Below are positions 7,954 to 16,650 of a stretch of DNA of 64,000 nucleotides, in pieces (position 1 is the stretch's first letter; every line of letters starts with the position of its first letter). The DNA is taken from positions 62,001 to 126,000 of the forward strand of contig JAEEWG010000003.1 in assembly GCA_016287245.1 (NCBI GenBank), in the 5' to 3' direction. The notes under the pieces were generated by a model. That model saw only the letters and a program-made list of their open reading frames with translations. It ran no database searches and was not told the DNA's origin. Source of the DNA: Clostridia bacterium (GTDB lineage: Bacteria; Bacillota; Clostridia; Saccharofermentanales; Saccharofermentanaceae). The position numbers and the translations under genes were made by a program.

Positions 7954-10333
7954 CGTCTCTCTCCTTCTTCTGCAAGTCTTTATCTTCTTTCATGATGGAG
8001 ATCATGATATCTGCAAATTTCGGATCGAACTGGGTCCCCCTGCCGCCGGTCAGCTGTTCGATGATCTTCTCCTCACTGAGCTTTCCGCGGTAGCTTCTGT
8101 CGCTCGACATCGCATCGAAGGCATCAGCCACGGCGATGATCCTGGCGACCTCCGGAATGTCAAAGCCTGAAAGTCCGTCCGGATAGCCTTTTCCGTCGAA
8201 TCTTTCGTGATGGAACTTGGCCGCGATGGTCAGTTCCGGATCTTCCTTTATGTTTTCGAGGATCTGCGCTCCCATACCCGGGTGCTTCTTGATCACAGCG
8301 AATTCCTCATCGGTCAGCGATGCCGGCTTGTTGATGATGCTGTTTGGAACACCGATCTTGCCGACATCATGGAGAAGGCCCATCATGTAGACCTCTTCCT
8401 GACGGAACTCGGAATATCCGGCATGCTTGGCGATCCTTCTTGCATATTCGGCCACACGTCCCGAATGACCTCTCGTATAGATGTCCTTTGTATCGATCGC
8501 GGCCGCCAGGGACTCGACGACGTGGATCAGGAGCATACGGTTCTCCTGTGTCTTCATCTTCACTTCATAGCTCAGCTGGTTCTGAAGAGTCACGAGCTCG
8601 ATGATGTGCTGGACGCGAAGAGATAACACCTCCGGCACGAACGGCTTCCGGATAAAGTCCATCGCGCCGAGCGAAAGACCCCTGCTCTCTGTCCCCGAGC
8701 TCTCATCCGCCGTCAGGAATACGACCGGGATCTTCGCCGCGGCCGAAGAGATCAGACGCAGTCTTCTAAGCGCCTCAAAGCCATCCATCTCCGGCATCTT
8801 TACATCAAGAAGGATAAGATCCGGATACTGGTGATGGTTCGTCCCTTCAATATAATCGAGCAGTGCTTTTCCCGAACGGAGCGCCGTAACGCGGATGCCG
8901 GCGGAGCTTAAGATCTTGCCCGCGACCTGAAGATTCATATTATCGTCGTCGACGATGAGGACACTTCTGGATTTCTTCTTATTAAAATTCTTCTCGTAAT
9001 CGTTGCCCAGAAATTCACTTTCTTTACTGATGACGAGCTTATTTCCCATCTGACTGACCCAGGTATCCGTGATGTGGTCGATGACCTTATTCGTGGAGTC
9101 TTCGCGGATATCCGTCAGGAATACGAAATACTGGTTCTTTCTATATCTCATCAGGATGTCGGTCTTTCGGAGCGACTGGCGGATATGGTTGCCGAACTCG
9201 TCAAGAAGATCGATATATTCCTGACCGTCAACTCCTTCCGCCGGAGAAAGCGAGAATAGCACCTTGCAGGCGCTGATGCGGTTTCGGGTCATATAGCGGA
9301 TGACATATCTGTATACCGGTGCAAAAGAATCCTTATCGAGCTGAAGGGCTACATCCGGGATCGTTCTTTCGCCGAGGATACCGGAGATCGAACGGATATC
9401 GGGCACCGTCACATCATCTTCGTCGTCATCAAAGGATTCCGCACTGTAAAGGCTGTAGCCGTGCTTGCCGTTTTTCTTTACGTTATAAAGAGATTTGTCG
9501 GCGAGTTTGATCAGGGTATTGTAATCGTTGCCGTGACGGGGAACGTAGATGGCGCCGACCGAAGCACCGAGCGGAATATCCATATCCTCGCCCATCAGGT
9601 CTTTGGCCATCGCGACGACCTTGTCGTTGAGTTTTCCGGTGATCTCGGCGACCACTTCATCGGTCACGACACCTTTGGCAAAGGCCACGAACTCGTCGCC
9701 GCCTAATCGTCCGCAGGTACTTCCTTCCGGAACAGAGCTTTTCACGATCTGGGCAAATCCCAGAAGGACCTTATCGCCCATGTCGTGGCCGTAGATATCG
9801 TTTACGGGCTTAAAAGAGTCGAGGTCGATCATCATCAGGCAGCCGGTAGTGTTGGCACATACCTTCGACAGTTCCGCTTCACTGGCACCCTTGTTCAGAA
9901 AGCCCGTCAGTTTGTCGATCGAGGCTTCGCTCTTAAGATTCTGCATCTCCGAGCGGCTCGACATGACGTTGTCGATTCGGCGCATGAGAACATCCGGATT
10001 GAAGGGTTTGCGGACAAAGTCGGAAACGCCCATCTCAAAACCCCGGGTCTCGGTATTCGTATCTTCATCAGCAGTCAGGAAAATGACCGGAGTCTTCTCC
10101 GCATTTACGGATTCTTCATAGGATCGGAGCTGTTTTAAAGTTTCAAACCCGTCCATCTCGGGCATCTTGATATCTAAAAGGATAAGATCCGGAAAACCCT
10201 TGTCCGGAATATAATCCAGAAGTGCCTGTCCCGACTTTAAAGCGGTGACACGCATATTGTTACGGCTCAAGATGTGTCCCGCCATTTTCAGATTTGCGGT
10301 ATCATCATCTACGACCATTATCCACTTCGCCAT
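7946..10333 (-). CDS. Dual-receiver c-di-GMP protein: REC-GGDEF-degenerate GGDEF-REC-HD-GYP
   Basis: 795 residues, soluble. REC1 1-125 (Asp54). GGDEF domain 140-295 with intact GGDEF at 211-215 and no RxxD inhibitory site upstream, so a probable diguanylate cyclase without product inhibition. Residues 315-435 match a second GGDEF fold in which the signature is replaced by RKNQY (398-402). REC2 457-575 (Asp510). HD-GYP phosphodiesterase 600-780 with HD at 655-656, HH at 708-709 and GYP at 716-718. Thus synthesis and hydrolysis of c-di-GMP sit on one chain, each behind a receiver that the flanking hybrid kinases could phosphorylate. Strong ribosome site GGGGGGAGG. First gene of the three-gene overlapping operon. 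Confidence 0.9.
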   Translation of the reverse strand: MAKWIMVVDDDTANLKMAGHILSRNNMRVTALKSGQALLDYIPDKGFPDLILLDIKMPEMDGFETLKQLRSYEESVNAEKTPVIFLTADEDTNTETRGFEMGVSDFVRKPFNPDVLMRRIDNVMSSRSEMQNLKSEASIDKLTGFLNKGASEAELSKVCANTTGCLMMIDLDSFKPVNDIYGHDMGDKVLLGFAQIVKSSVPEGSTCGRLGGDEFVAFAKGVVTDEVVAEITGKLNDKVVAMAKDLMGEDMDIPLGASVGAIYVPRHGNDYNTLIKLADKSLYNVKKNGKHGYSLYSAESFDDDEDDVTVPDIRSISGILGERTIPDVALQLDKDSFAPVYRYVIRYMTRNRISACKVLFSLSPAEGVDGQEYIDLLDEFGNHIRQSLRKTDILMRYRKNQYFVFLTDIREDSTNKVIDHITDTWVSQMGNKLVISKESEFLGNDYEKNFNKKKSRSVLIVDDDNMNLQVAGKILSSAGIRVTALRSGKALLDYIEGTNHHQYPDLILLDVKMPEMDGFEALRRLRLISSAAAKIPVVFLTADESSGTESRGLSLGAMDFIRKPFVPEVLSLRVQHIIELVTLQNQLSYEVKMKTQENRMLLIHVVESLAAAIDTKDIYTRGHSGRVAEYARRIAKHAGYSEFRQEEVYMMGLLHDVGKIGVPNSIINKPASLTDEEFAVIKKHPGMGAQILENIKEDPELTIAAKFHHERFDGKGYPDGLSGFDIPEVARIIAVADAFDAMSSDRSYRGKLSEEKIIEQLTGGRGTQFDPKFADIMISIMKEDKDLQKKERDDE

Positions 10334-10416
10334 AAGTACCTCCCCCCAGGTGACTTAAAGTTCTTTTTGCTTATTAACTACTAATACCTTCTATTGCCTT
10401 CCACGACCTACCATCG

Positions 10417-10425
10417 ATTATAACA
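10417..10425 (-). promoter_or_regulatory. Extended -10 promoter for the three-gene signalling operon
   Basis: On the minus strand the last codons of the Cache kinase read as TGTTATAAT, an extended -10 motif about 84 nt before the REC-GGDEF gene. The -35 is poor. It would let this operon be transcribed apart from the Cache kinase gene. Confidence 0.35.
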
Positions 10426-13123
10426 CGTCATCGGGTCCTTCCGGGAGGAATTCGAAGATCTCCTCCTCATCCACGATGCTCGATTCCACGACGCCGAGAT
10501 CTTCTTCGATCACCGATACGATCTCCTTATAAAGCTGCATCACTTTCGCGTGCCCGTCCCGGATGATGAGTTCATCCCCTCGTCCGGCCGCATCTTCCAG
10601 ATCTGCAGCCAGTTCAGACAGTCTTTTCGCGCCGATCGTCTTACTGGTACTCTTTAACGAGTGCACATGGATCTCGTAATTCTTCCAGTCGGACCTGTCA
10701 AAACAGTCCGTAAGATGCTGCGACTTGATCTTCTGTTCTGCGCAGTACTCGGAAAGGATCGCCTTATACATCTCCTCATCGTTCTGGCAGAAAAACATAC
10801 CCGTCTTCGTATCCACGCCTGCTTTGGCAAGCGCAGCGAAGAGGGCTGCATTCTTCCCTTCCTTCGACATATTCTCTTCCTCCGATTCTTCCGAGAGGAT
10901 GATCTTTTCCTTCGGAAGATACTTGAGAAGAAGACGTTCCAGTTCTCCGGCGTCAACAGGTTTGGTGAGGTAATCGTCGTAACCCTCGGCCAGATATCTT
11001 TCCCGTGCTCCCTGGATCACATCCGCCGTCAGGCAGATAAAGGGAGTCTCCTCATTCAGTTTATTGCCAAGATCCCGAATTTTACTCATGGTTTCTGTTC
11101 CATCCATGCCGGGCATCCTCTGATCCATGAGGATCAGGTCGAACGCCGTGTCGGAAGCAAGGCGCACCGCCTCAGCTCCGCTCTTTGCCGTACTGATCCT
11201 GACTTTCGTTTTCTTCAGGTAATTAACGGTCACAAGGATATTCATCTTCGTATCATCGACGACGAGGATATGCGCGGAGGGCGCCTGGAAAGACTCCTTA
11301 TACTCCGCCTCGGTCTGCTCCTCGGCAATGGCCATCTTCCAGTCGCCGAGAGGTTCTTCGTTTTCGATCCCCTGCCATACATCGAACCAGAAAGTCGAGC
11401 CTTCGCCGTAGGTACTCTCCACCTTAAGCTCGCTGTCCATGAGTGAAAGGAGCTTGGTCGTAACGGAGATGCCGAGACCCGTTCCCTCGATATTTCTGTT
11501 TCTTTCGACATCAAGCCTTTCGTAGGATTCGAAAAGCTTCTCCATATCTTCCTTCTTGATACCGATGCCGGTATCCTTGACCTCGACATGCATAAGGACG
11601 GACCTTTGGGGAAGATCCCTTCTCTCCTTTGCCTTGACGACCATCGTCACCGTACCTTTTTCCGTATATTTCACGGCATTGGTCAGAAGATTCATCATGA
11701 TCTCGTTGATGCGCATATTATCGCCATAGAGCTCTGACGGAAGTTCGGGATCGATATCGATCTCAAGCTTCAGGGACTTGCTCTTTGCCCGCTCGGCAAT
11801 GGCGTTCATGATATAAACGATCTGGGACTGTACGATATATCTTCCCGGGACGATCTCCATCTTCCCGTTTTCGATCTTCGAAAAGTCGAGGATACTGTTG
11901 ACGAGCTGAAGAAGATTCTGTCCGGACTGGCGGATATTCCTCGAATAGCCCATGATCTCCCGGCTGTCGGTCTCGCGGCTGATCATCTCGTTCATGCCGA
12001 GGATCGCGTTGATCGGTGTGCGTATCTCATGGGACATATCGGCCAGGAACCGGCTCTTGGCATTGCTCGCCTCGTCGGCCGCCTGCTTTTCGAGCTTTAA
12101 TACCTGCTCTTCATATTCCTGCTGCTGGGTCCGAAGCTTATCGAGCACATGCGCAAGGAATACGGCGAAGATCCCGCCGATGATGACCGCAACACCCATG
12201 GCGATCAAAAATCCCCGTACAAGTCCGCTTAAGCCCTGGAGCATCTCGGAACGGCTCGTCGCGATACCGACATACCATCCGGTGTTGGGCATTTTCGAAA
12301 TGGCGATACCACGGGTGATGCCGTCGTAGTCCTTCACATATATGGTCTTTTCATTTCCCGAGACGATGGCATCGATGACTTCAGCGTAAGGCGCATCCGG
12401 GACCGACACGAGACCTTTGGGATCGCTGTCGAAAGCATAGGCCGGATCCGGGTGGGCGATCACGCCCATGTCCCTGTCGATCAGGAAGGCGTAGCTGTCC
12501 GCCGCCACCTCCGCACTGTTGATGATCTGTACCAGCGTATCGACGAAAATATCCGCCGCCAGGACGCCCTCCAGGACGCCGTCTTTATACACCGCCTTAG
12601 AGATCGTGATGATCGGTTTTTTCGTATCCGAATCCAGATACGGACTCGAATAGTATAGTTCCTTTGTCTCGACGGCCGTCGTGTACCACACGCGGTCATG
12701 TACATAGTCCACCGAACCGTCGGTGACGAAATCCGAGGCACAGGCCATCGTATTATCCGGGAACGTGAAATAAAAATCGTAGATATTGCCGTCGGCATTC
12801 AGACTGTCGTACGATTCTTTTAAATAAGAATGGAATGCGTCTCTTTCTTCCTCGAATATCCCGCTGATCCGGATATCTGCCGCCATCGTATCGATCATGG
12901 TGGCGTTGGTGTTGATCCACGCGGTCAATTCCTGTGCATACTTATCTGCCGCCACACGGTAATTCTCTTCGGACTGGGAAACTACGCTGCTTTTGGCACG
13001 GCGGTAACTGATCACGGAAAGAAGGCCGGAACTTATAAGCACGACCAGCACGATCATCACCGTCATTTTGACACGGAAACTCTTCATACCCTCTACCGGA
13101 ATATGCAGGCCTGCCTTCTGCAT
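10418..13123 (-). CDS. Cache-domain hybrid histidine kinase with receiver and HPt
   Basis: 901 residues. TM1 about 18-40, a double-Cache extracellular sensor about 45-295 (YDFYFTFPDNTMACAS, YSSPYLDSDTKKPIITISKAVY, GVIAHPDP), TM2 about 302-325, a short coiled coil, HisKA with SHEIRTP (His365), HATPase_c to about 590, receiver 615-735 (VVDDTK, Asp667 in MDQRMPGMDG, Lys721), HPt 755-880 (His821 in HVHSLKSTSKTIGA). Such Cache domains bind small extracellular metabolites; the ligand is unknown. It lies 84 nt upstream of the c-di-GMP operon in the same direction, so it is the likely sensor for it. ATG at 13123 could be replaced by the internal Met13 (MKSFRVKMT). Confidence 0.92.
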   Translation of the reverse strand: MQKAGLHIPVEGMKSFRVKMTVMIVLVVLISSGLLSVISYRRAKSSVVSQSEENYRVAADKYAQELTAWINTNATMIDTMAADIRISGIFEEERDAFHSYLKESYDSLNADGNIYDFYFTFPDNTMACASDFVTDGSVDYVHDRVWYTTAVETKELYYSSPYLDSDTKKPIITISKAVYKDGVLEGVLAADIFVDTLVQIINSAEVAADSYAFLIDRDMGVIAHPDPAYAFDSDPKGLVSVPDAPYAEVIDAIVSGNEKTIYVKDYDGITRGIAISKMPNTGWYVGIATSRSEMLQGLSGLVRGFLIAMGVAVIIGGIFAVFLAHVLDKLRTQQQEYEEQVLKLEKQAADEASNAKSRFLADMSHEIRTPINAILGMNEMISRETDSREIMGYSRNIRQSGQNLLQLVNSILDFSKIENGKMEIVPGRYIVQSQIVYIMNAIAERAKSKSLKLEIDIDPELPSELYGDNMRINEIMMNLLTNAVKYTEKGTVTMVVKAKERRDLPQRSVLMHVEVKDTGIGIKKEDMEKLFESYERLDVERNRNIEGTGLGISVTTKLLSLMDSELKVESTYGEGSTFWFDVWQGIENEEPLGDWKMAIAEEQTEAEYKESFQAPSAHILVVDDTKMNILVTVNYLKKTKVRISTAKSGAEAVRLASDTAFDLILMDQRMPGMDGTETMSKIRDLGNKLNEETPFICLTADVIQGARERYLAEGYDDYLTKPVDAGELERLLLKYLPKEKIILSEESEEENMSKEGKNAALFAALAKAGVDTKTGMFFCQNDEEMYKAILSEYCAEQKIKSQHLTDCFDRSDWKNYEIHVHSLKSTSKTIGAKRLSELAADLEDAAGRGDELIIRDGHAKVMQLYKEIVSVIEEDLGVVESSIVDEEEIFEFLPEGPDDVL

Positions 13124-13146
13124 CTTCCTCTACTTTCTAACCCCCT

Positions 13147-13175
13147 GCTCCGAAACGACGCCTGAAGGCTTTTCG
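13147..13175 (-). terminator. Hairpin between MocR-like gene and Cache kinase
   Basis: CCGAAAAGCC and its partner GGC...TTTCGG form a stem with a nested GCC-TTCA-GGC hairpin. There is no clear T-run, so it is either a weak terminator or a leader hairpin of the kinase mRNA. Confidence 0.35.
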
Positions 13176-13188
13176 GAACACATGAGTT

Positions 13189-13218
13189 ATTTTATCAGAA
13201 AAGAACCGTGCTTTCCAA
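13189..13218 (-). promoter_or_regulatory. Promoter of Cache kinase gene
   Basis: On the minus strand TTGGAA (13218-13213), an 18-nt spacer, then TAAAAT (13194-13189) with an upstream TG giving an extended -10. It lies about 66 nt before the kinase start. Confidence 0.45.
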
Positions 13219-13272
13219 CACTCTCAAGATAATCTTAGCAAGAGGAATCGGGAGATCTTTACGCTTTCGATC

Positions 13273-14349
13273 CTATTTCCTTCTTCTTCGGCGCATCCGG
13301 TTGATATGACGCTCGAAGTCTCCGCTTCTTAGGAGCTCGGAAAGGACATACTGTTCGAAGATCGGAACGGTGCAGGAATAAAAGCCCAGTTTCTCTTCAA
13401 ACGGCTTTACCAGATCTTCCGGCAGGATCATGTAACCGATACGCATCGAAGGCGCCAGGGTCCTCGAAAAGGTATTGAGATAGATCACATCCACCTCCGG
13501 ATCCATTGAGAAGAGCGGATCCTCGGCTTTTTTCGAGATTGTCAGTTCCGAGTCGTAATTATCCTCTATCAGGATCCCGTTTCTTTTTTTCGCCCAGCGG
13601 AGATACTCGAGTTTTTTACTGATGCCTGCCGTTACGCCCGACGGAAAACTGTGGAAAGGCGTGACATGAAGGACTTTCGCCTTCGTCTTTTTGAGCGCCT
13701 CCGACGAAATGCCGTCCGCCATCAGCGGCAGAGGATCGCAGGTGATGCCCATCGCTTCATAGACGGCGCGGATCTTTTTATACGAGGGATCCTCGATGGC
13801 GAACAGTTTCACCGAGCCCAGAAGCTGGGCGATGAGGCCGTAAAGATACTCGGAGCCGGAGCCCACGATGACCTGGGACGGCTCGATACTGATGCCTCGG
13901 CTTCTTCTAAGATAAAGGCAGATCTCGTTTCGAAGCTCCGCACAGCCGTGGTTCGGGGACTTGATCAGGATATTCTCGCCGTGGTCGAGGAGGACTTTTC
14001 GCATCGTCTTCGACAGCACCGAGAACGGAAACTCGCCGAAGTCTAAAGACGGCTCATCCTTTTCGAGCGCGACCGGAAGGACCTTGGCCGTATCTCCGAG
14101 GAAATCCTCGCCCCGATAGGTCACGAAGACCCCGCTCCTCTGGCGGCTTTCGACATAGCCTTCATCGGAAAGAAGCGTCAGTGTGTGCTCGACGGTAATG
14201 ACGCTGACGCCGGTCTCATCGGCGATCACGCGCTTGCTCGGGAGCCTGGTTCCATAAGGATAGATGCCCTCGGTGATATCTTTTACGAAGTAATGATACA
14301 GCTGCAGATATTGTGGTTCGGAAGAATTCTTATCTGTTTTATAGTTCAT
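13273..14349 (-). CDS. MocR-type GntR/aminotransferase-like regulator, shortened and without PLP lysine
   Basis: 358 residues; MocR proteins are normally about 450-500. Residues 10-80 are an intact GntR winged helix (LPSKRVIADETGVSVITVEHTL). Residues 105-350 are the fold-type I aminotransferase-like domain (SGSEYLYGLIAQLL, IEDPSYKKIR, VTPFHSFPSG, IEDNYDSEL). The lysine that holds PLP, in the SKTLAP motif, is Arg296 (codon AGG at 13462-13464). The chain stops at HINRMRRRRRK, where relatives continue for about 100 more residues. It is divergently transcribed from an ECF S component. Inference: formerly a PdxR-like B6 regulator, now a PLP-free repressor or a decaying gene. Confidence 0.8.
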   Translation of the reverse strand: MNYKTDKNSSEPQYLQLYHYFVKDITEGIYPYGTRLPSKRVIADETGVSVITVEHTLTLLSDEGYVESRQRSGVFVTYRGEDFLGDTAKVLPVALEKDEPSLDFGEFPFSVLSKTMRKVLLDHGENILIKSPNHGCAELRNEICLYLRRSRGISIEPSQVIVGSGSEYLYGLIAQLLGSVKLFAIEDPSYKKIRAVYEAMGITCDPLPLMADGISSEALKKTKAKVLHVTPFHSFPSGVTAGISKKLEYLRWAKKRNGILIEDNYDSELTISKKAEDPLFSMDPEVDVIYLNTFSRTLAPSMRIGYMILPEDLVKPFEEKLGFYSCTVPIFEQYVLSELLRSGDFERHINRMRRRRRK

Positions 14350-14442
14350 CTGGTTATATTATTTTCTCCTATTTTGGTCATTTCGATATGTTCAGACTCA
14401 TGATACTCTTTTCCAGAAAGCAAGTAAAGGAGACTTTTTCAC

Positions 14443-15003
14443 ATGAACAAGGGAAGGTATAACGCAACAATCCGCATCACGATCACCGCACTTTTTATGG
14501 CGATGACCATCGCACTGGCCTCACAGGGCATCCCCGTCCCGGGCGGACATCTTTATCTCTGTGATGTCGCCATCTGTCTGGCCGCGATCCTTTTAAATCC
14601 GTACGAGGCATTCGTCGTCGGCGGTCTGGGATCTTTCTTCGGAGACATGATCTTCTACCCGCTCCCGATGTTCGTATCTCTTGTGACTCACGGACTTCAG
14701 GCCGTCGTGATCTCCCTGATCTCTCATAAGACATTTAAATCACACCCGAAGATCGCTTCCGGTATCGGTGTTTCCGTCGGCGCCGTCATCATGGTCACCG
14801 GCTATACACTCGGCAAGATCTTCGTCTACAGCACTTTCGAATACGCCATGATGAAGCTTCCCTACGAGATCGCCCAGGGCGTCCTCGGCGCCGTGCTCGG
14901 CATGGTACTGTGCTGGACATTCGGGATCCAAAAGCTCTTCACAAATCTCGTGGAGAGAAATCACGCCGCCACAAAAGAAGAGAAAAAAGAGGACCTCACT
15001 TAA
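14443..15003 (+). CDS. ECF transporter S component (vitamin uptake, possibly B6)
   Basis: 186 residues, six hydrophobic segments, in the ECF-ribofla_trS/PdxU-like family: ALFMAMTIALASQGIPVPGGH at the N terminus, then DVAICLAAILLNPYEAFVVGGLGSFFGD, the conserved substrate-pocket region. It binds one vitamin in the membrane and needs a shared ECF energising module, which is not in this window. AAAGGAGA precedes ATG 14443. The divergent MocR-type gene suggests pyridoxine or a related compound as substrate, since MocR/PdxR regulators often sit beside B6 genes; other vitamins are possible. The last 8 bp overlap the convergent bioY end. Confidence 0.8.
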   Translation: MNKGRYNATIRITITALFMAMTIALASQGIPVPGGHLYLCDVAICLAAILLNPYEAFVVGGLGSFFGDMIFYPLPMFVSLVTHGLQAVVISLISHKTFKSHPKIASGIGVSVGAVIMVTGYTLGKIFVYSTFEYAMMKLPYEIAQGVLGAVLGMVLCWTFGIQKLFTNLVERNHAATKEEKKEDLT

Positions 15004-15574
15004 GTACCGGACGCACTCTATTTGAAAGGATCACCGCCAGAAAGAGTTTTATAAGATCCGGCAGGATAAACGGAAATACACACCAGGACAGGACCGCCGA
15101 AAGGCCGACTGTCCCGGTGTTTTTCATATATACATACATGAACCATGCGGTCCCGAAAGAATAGCAGACGAAAAGGCCCAGAAGAAGAGATACGATCGAC
15201 AGGATCATTTTCCTTACGAAAAGATCCGACGAACTGATCTTTTCGAAAAGAAGGAAGATCAGCCCCATGAAGATAAATCCCAGGATATAACCGCCGGTGT
15301 TGCCGAGAAGGACTCCTGCCCCGCCCGTAAAATTCGAAAATACCGGAAGTCCGATGGCTCCGAGGAGAATATAGGTCAAAATCGAGAGCGTGCCTCTCTT
15401 CCCGCCGAGAAGAAGCAGGACCGAAAAGACCGCAAATGTCTGAAGTGTAAAAGGAACGGCGCCCGGGATACTGATCCATGAGCAGAGGCAGATCAGAGCC
15501 GCACCGATCGCGATATAGGTAAGATCAAGAGTTTTCCGTCTGTTTTTACGTTCCGCTGTGCTTTTATTTTCCAT
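14996..15574 (-). CDS. bioY: Biotin transporter BioY
   Basis: 192 residues, six membrane helices, the S component for biotin. Family features: IPGAVPFTLQTFAVFSVLLLLGGKRG, LLGAIGLPVFSNFTGGAGVLLGNTGGYILGF, and a late hydrophobic pair with PDLIKLFLA. The start at 15574 is chosen for AAGGTG upstream; the frame extends 20 codons further but crosses the promoter. Expression should respond to biotin through the BirA-like operator at 15622-15653, which covers the -35. It may work with a shared ECF module or alone. Confidence 0.93.
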   Translation of the reverse strand: MENKSTAERKNRRKTLDLTYIAIGAALICLCSWISIPGAVPFTLQTFAVFSVLLLLGGKRGTLSILTYILLGAIGLPVFSNFTGGAGVLLGNTGGYILGFIFMGLIFLLFEKISSSDLFVRKMILSIVSLLLGLFVCYSFGTAWFMYVYMKNTGTVGLSAVLSWCVFPFILPDLIKLFLAVILSNRVRPVLK

Positions 15575-15599
15575 CGTTTCACCTTCTTTTCGGAAAACG

Positions 15600-15628
15600 A
15601 ATTTACCATAACGGGGAAATGTTGTCAA
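15600..15628 (-). promoter_or_regulatory. bioY promoter
   Basis: Minus strand: consensus TTGACA (15628-15623), exactly 17 nt, then TAAATT (15605-15600). The start codon is about 26 nt after the -10. The -35 lies inside the operator half-site. Confidence 0.7.
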
Positions 15629-15653
15629 CCACATTTTGACACAAGGTTAACTA
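15622..15653. promoter_or_regulatory. BirA-like biotin operator
   Basis: Half-sites TTGTCAACC (15622-15630) and GGTTAACTA (15645-15653), 14 nt apart, match the Firmicute biotin repressor operator, known as TTGTTAACC-N14/15-GGTTAACAA, at most positions. Binding of BirA with biotinyl-AMP would block the bioY -35. Confidence 0.75.
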
Positions 15654-15710
15654 TAGTCTTTTTTCTGATTTTACTTTTTCCGAAAGTCCTAGAAATGTGC
15701 GCATTTTCCA

Positions 15711-15719
15711 TGCTATAAT
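15711..15719 (+). promoter_or_regulatory. Extended -10 promoter for the 15755 gene
   Basis: TGCTATAAT, a full extended -10, 36 nt before the ATG; no good -35 is visible, as expected for this class. Confidence 0.55.
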
Positions 15720-15754
15720 CAGAGCAGAAACACATTTTGTCAGGAGGGGTTGCC

Positions 15755-16336
15755 ATGAAGAAATTCGAGATCACTGCCGTACTGGAAGAAGCCTGCCGTC
15801 AGACGCTTCTGTGTCACATGTTTCTGAAGGCGGATCCGAACTGCTACAGCTGTTTCCCCATCAAATCCAGCGAGGATCTTTTCCTTTATATGGACGAGCA
15901 GGATTTCCGTCTGGACGGCTATGTCGTAAGAAGACTGAAGGACATCGTCGAGATCAACTCGAAGACGGACCTGACGAACGATATCCTCGAGAGCGAAGGC
16001 GTGACAGCACAGGTCGAGAGGATCGATATGGATCTTTCCTCCTGGGAAGGCGTACTGTCGTATCTTTCCCATAACCGCCTGAATGCGATCTTCGAGTCCG
16101 AAGACCGAAACAGCGGGAATATCGATTACGTGATCGGACGCATCGAGAAAAGAGATGACCGTTATCTTTATGTGCGGGCCTTCGATACGAACGGCAACTG
16201 GGAAGAAAAAGCCACGAGGATCGCTTTTTCCGAGCTCGTCTCCATCTCCTTCGGCACAAGATATGTCGATATATTCAGTAAATACCTGCCACCCTGCCCG
16301 GTCGAGCGCGATATCTCGATCCTGCCCAAACTATAA
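15755..16336 (+). CDS. Uncharacterised soluble protein
   Basis: 193 residues from ATG 15755, which follows CAGGAGGGG. I recognise no family. The chain has no membrane segment or signal peptide; it starts with a helix (EITAVLEEACRQTLLCH), and around residue 45-60 has a DGYVVRRLKDIVEI strand pattern that recurs later (GRIEKRDDRYLYVRAFD), suggesting two related beta modules, perhaps WYL- or Sm-like. The last third is rich in aromatic residues. A TSCPD protein follows 49 nt later on the same strand, so the two are probably co-transcribed from the extended -10 promoter upstream. Confidence 0.65.
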   Translation: MKKFEITAVLEEACRQTLLCHMFLKADPNCYSCFPIKSSEDLFLYMDEQDFRLDGYVVRRLKDIVEINSKTDLTNDILESEGVTAQVERIDMDLSSWEGVLSYLSHNRLNAIFESEDRNSGNIDYVIGRIEKRDDRYLYVRAFDTNGNWEEKATRIAFSELVSISFGTRYVDIFSKYLPPCPVERDISILPKL

Positions 16337-16385
16337 ATTTCCCCGGCAAATTCGCCGAAAGAATATCAGGAGGACAAGAAACACT

Positions 16386-16643
16386 ATGCACTATACTTAT
16401 CGTACCAGCGGAACATGCGCATCGAAGATCGATTTTGAGATCAACGACGGCGTGATCTCGGATGTTGTTTTCACCAATGGATGTAACGGAAATCTCAAAG
16501 CGATCAGCAAACTCGTAGATGGATGGACAGCTGACGACATCGCCGGCAAACTCCTCGGAAACACCTGCGGATTTAAGTCCACATCCTGTGCGGATCAGCT
16601 GGCAAAAGCCGTACTTGCCGCCAGGGACGAAGAAACGAAGTAA
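16386..16643 (+). CDS. TSCPD domain protein (TIGR03905 type)
   Basis: 85 residues from ATG 16386 with CAGGAGG upstream. It is nearly all a TSCPD domain: SGTCASKIDFEINDGVISDV, FTNGCNGNLKAISKLVDG, and the closing GFKSTSCADQLAKAV with conserved cysteines, as found at the C terminus of vitamin B12-dependent ribonucleotide reductases and as stand-alone clostridial proteins. Its role is unknown; the paired cysteines suggest metal or redox chemistry. It ends 7 bp before the convergent transglutaminase gene. Confidence 0.85.
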   Translation: MHYTYRTSGTCASKIDFEINDGVISDVVFTNGCNGNLKAISKLVDGWTADDIAGKLLGNTCGFKSTSCADQLAKAVLAARDEETK

Positions 16644-16650
16644 GACTTCA

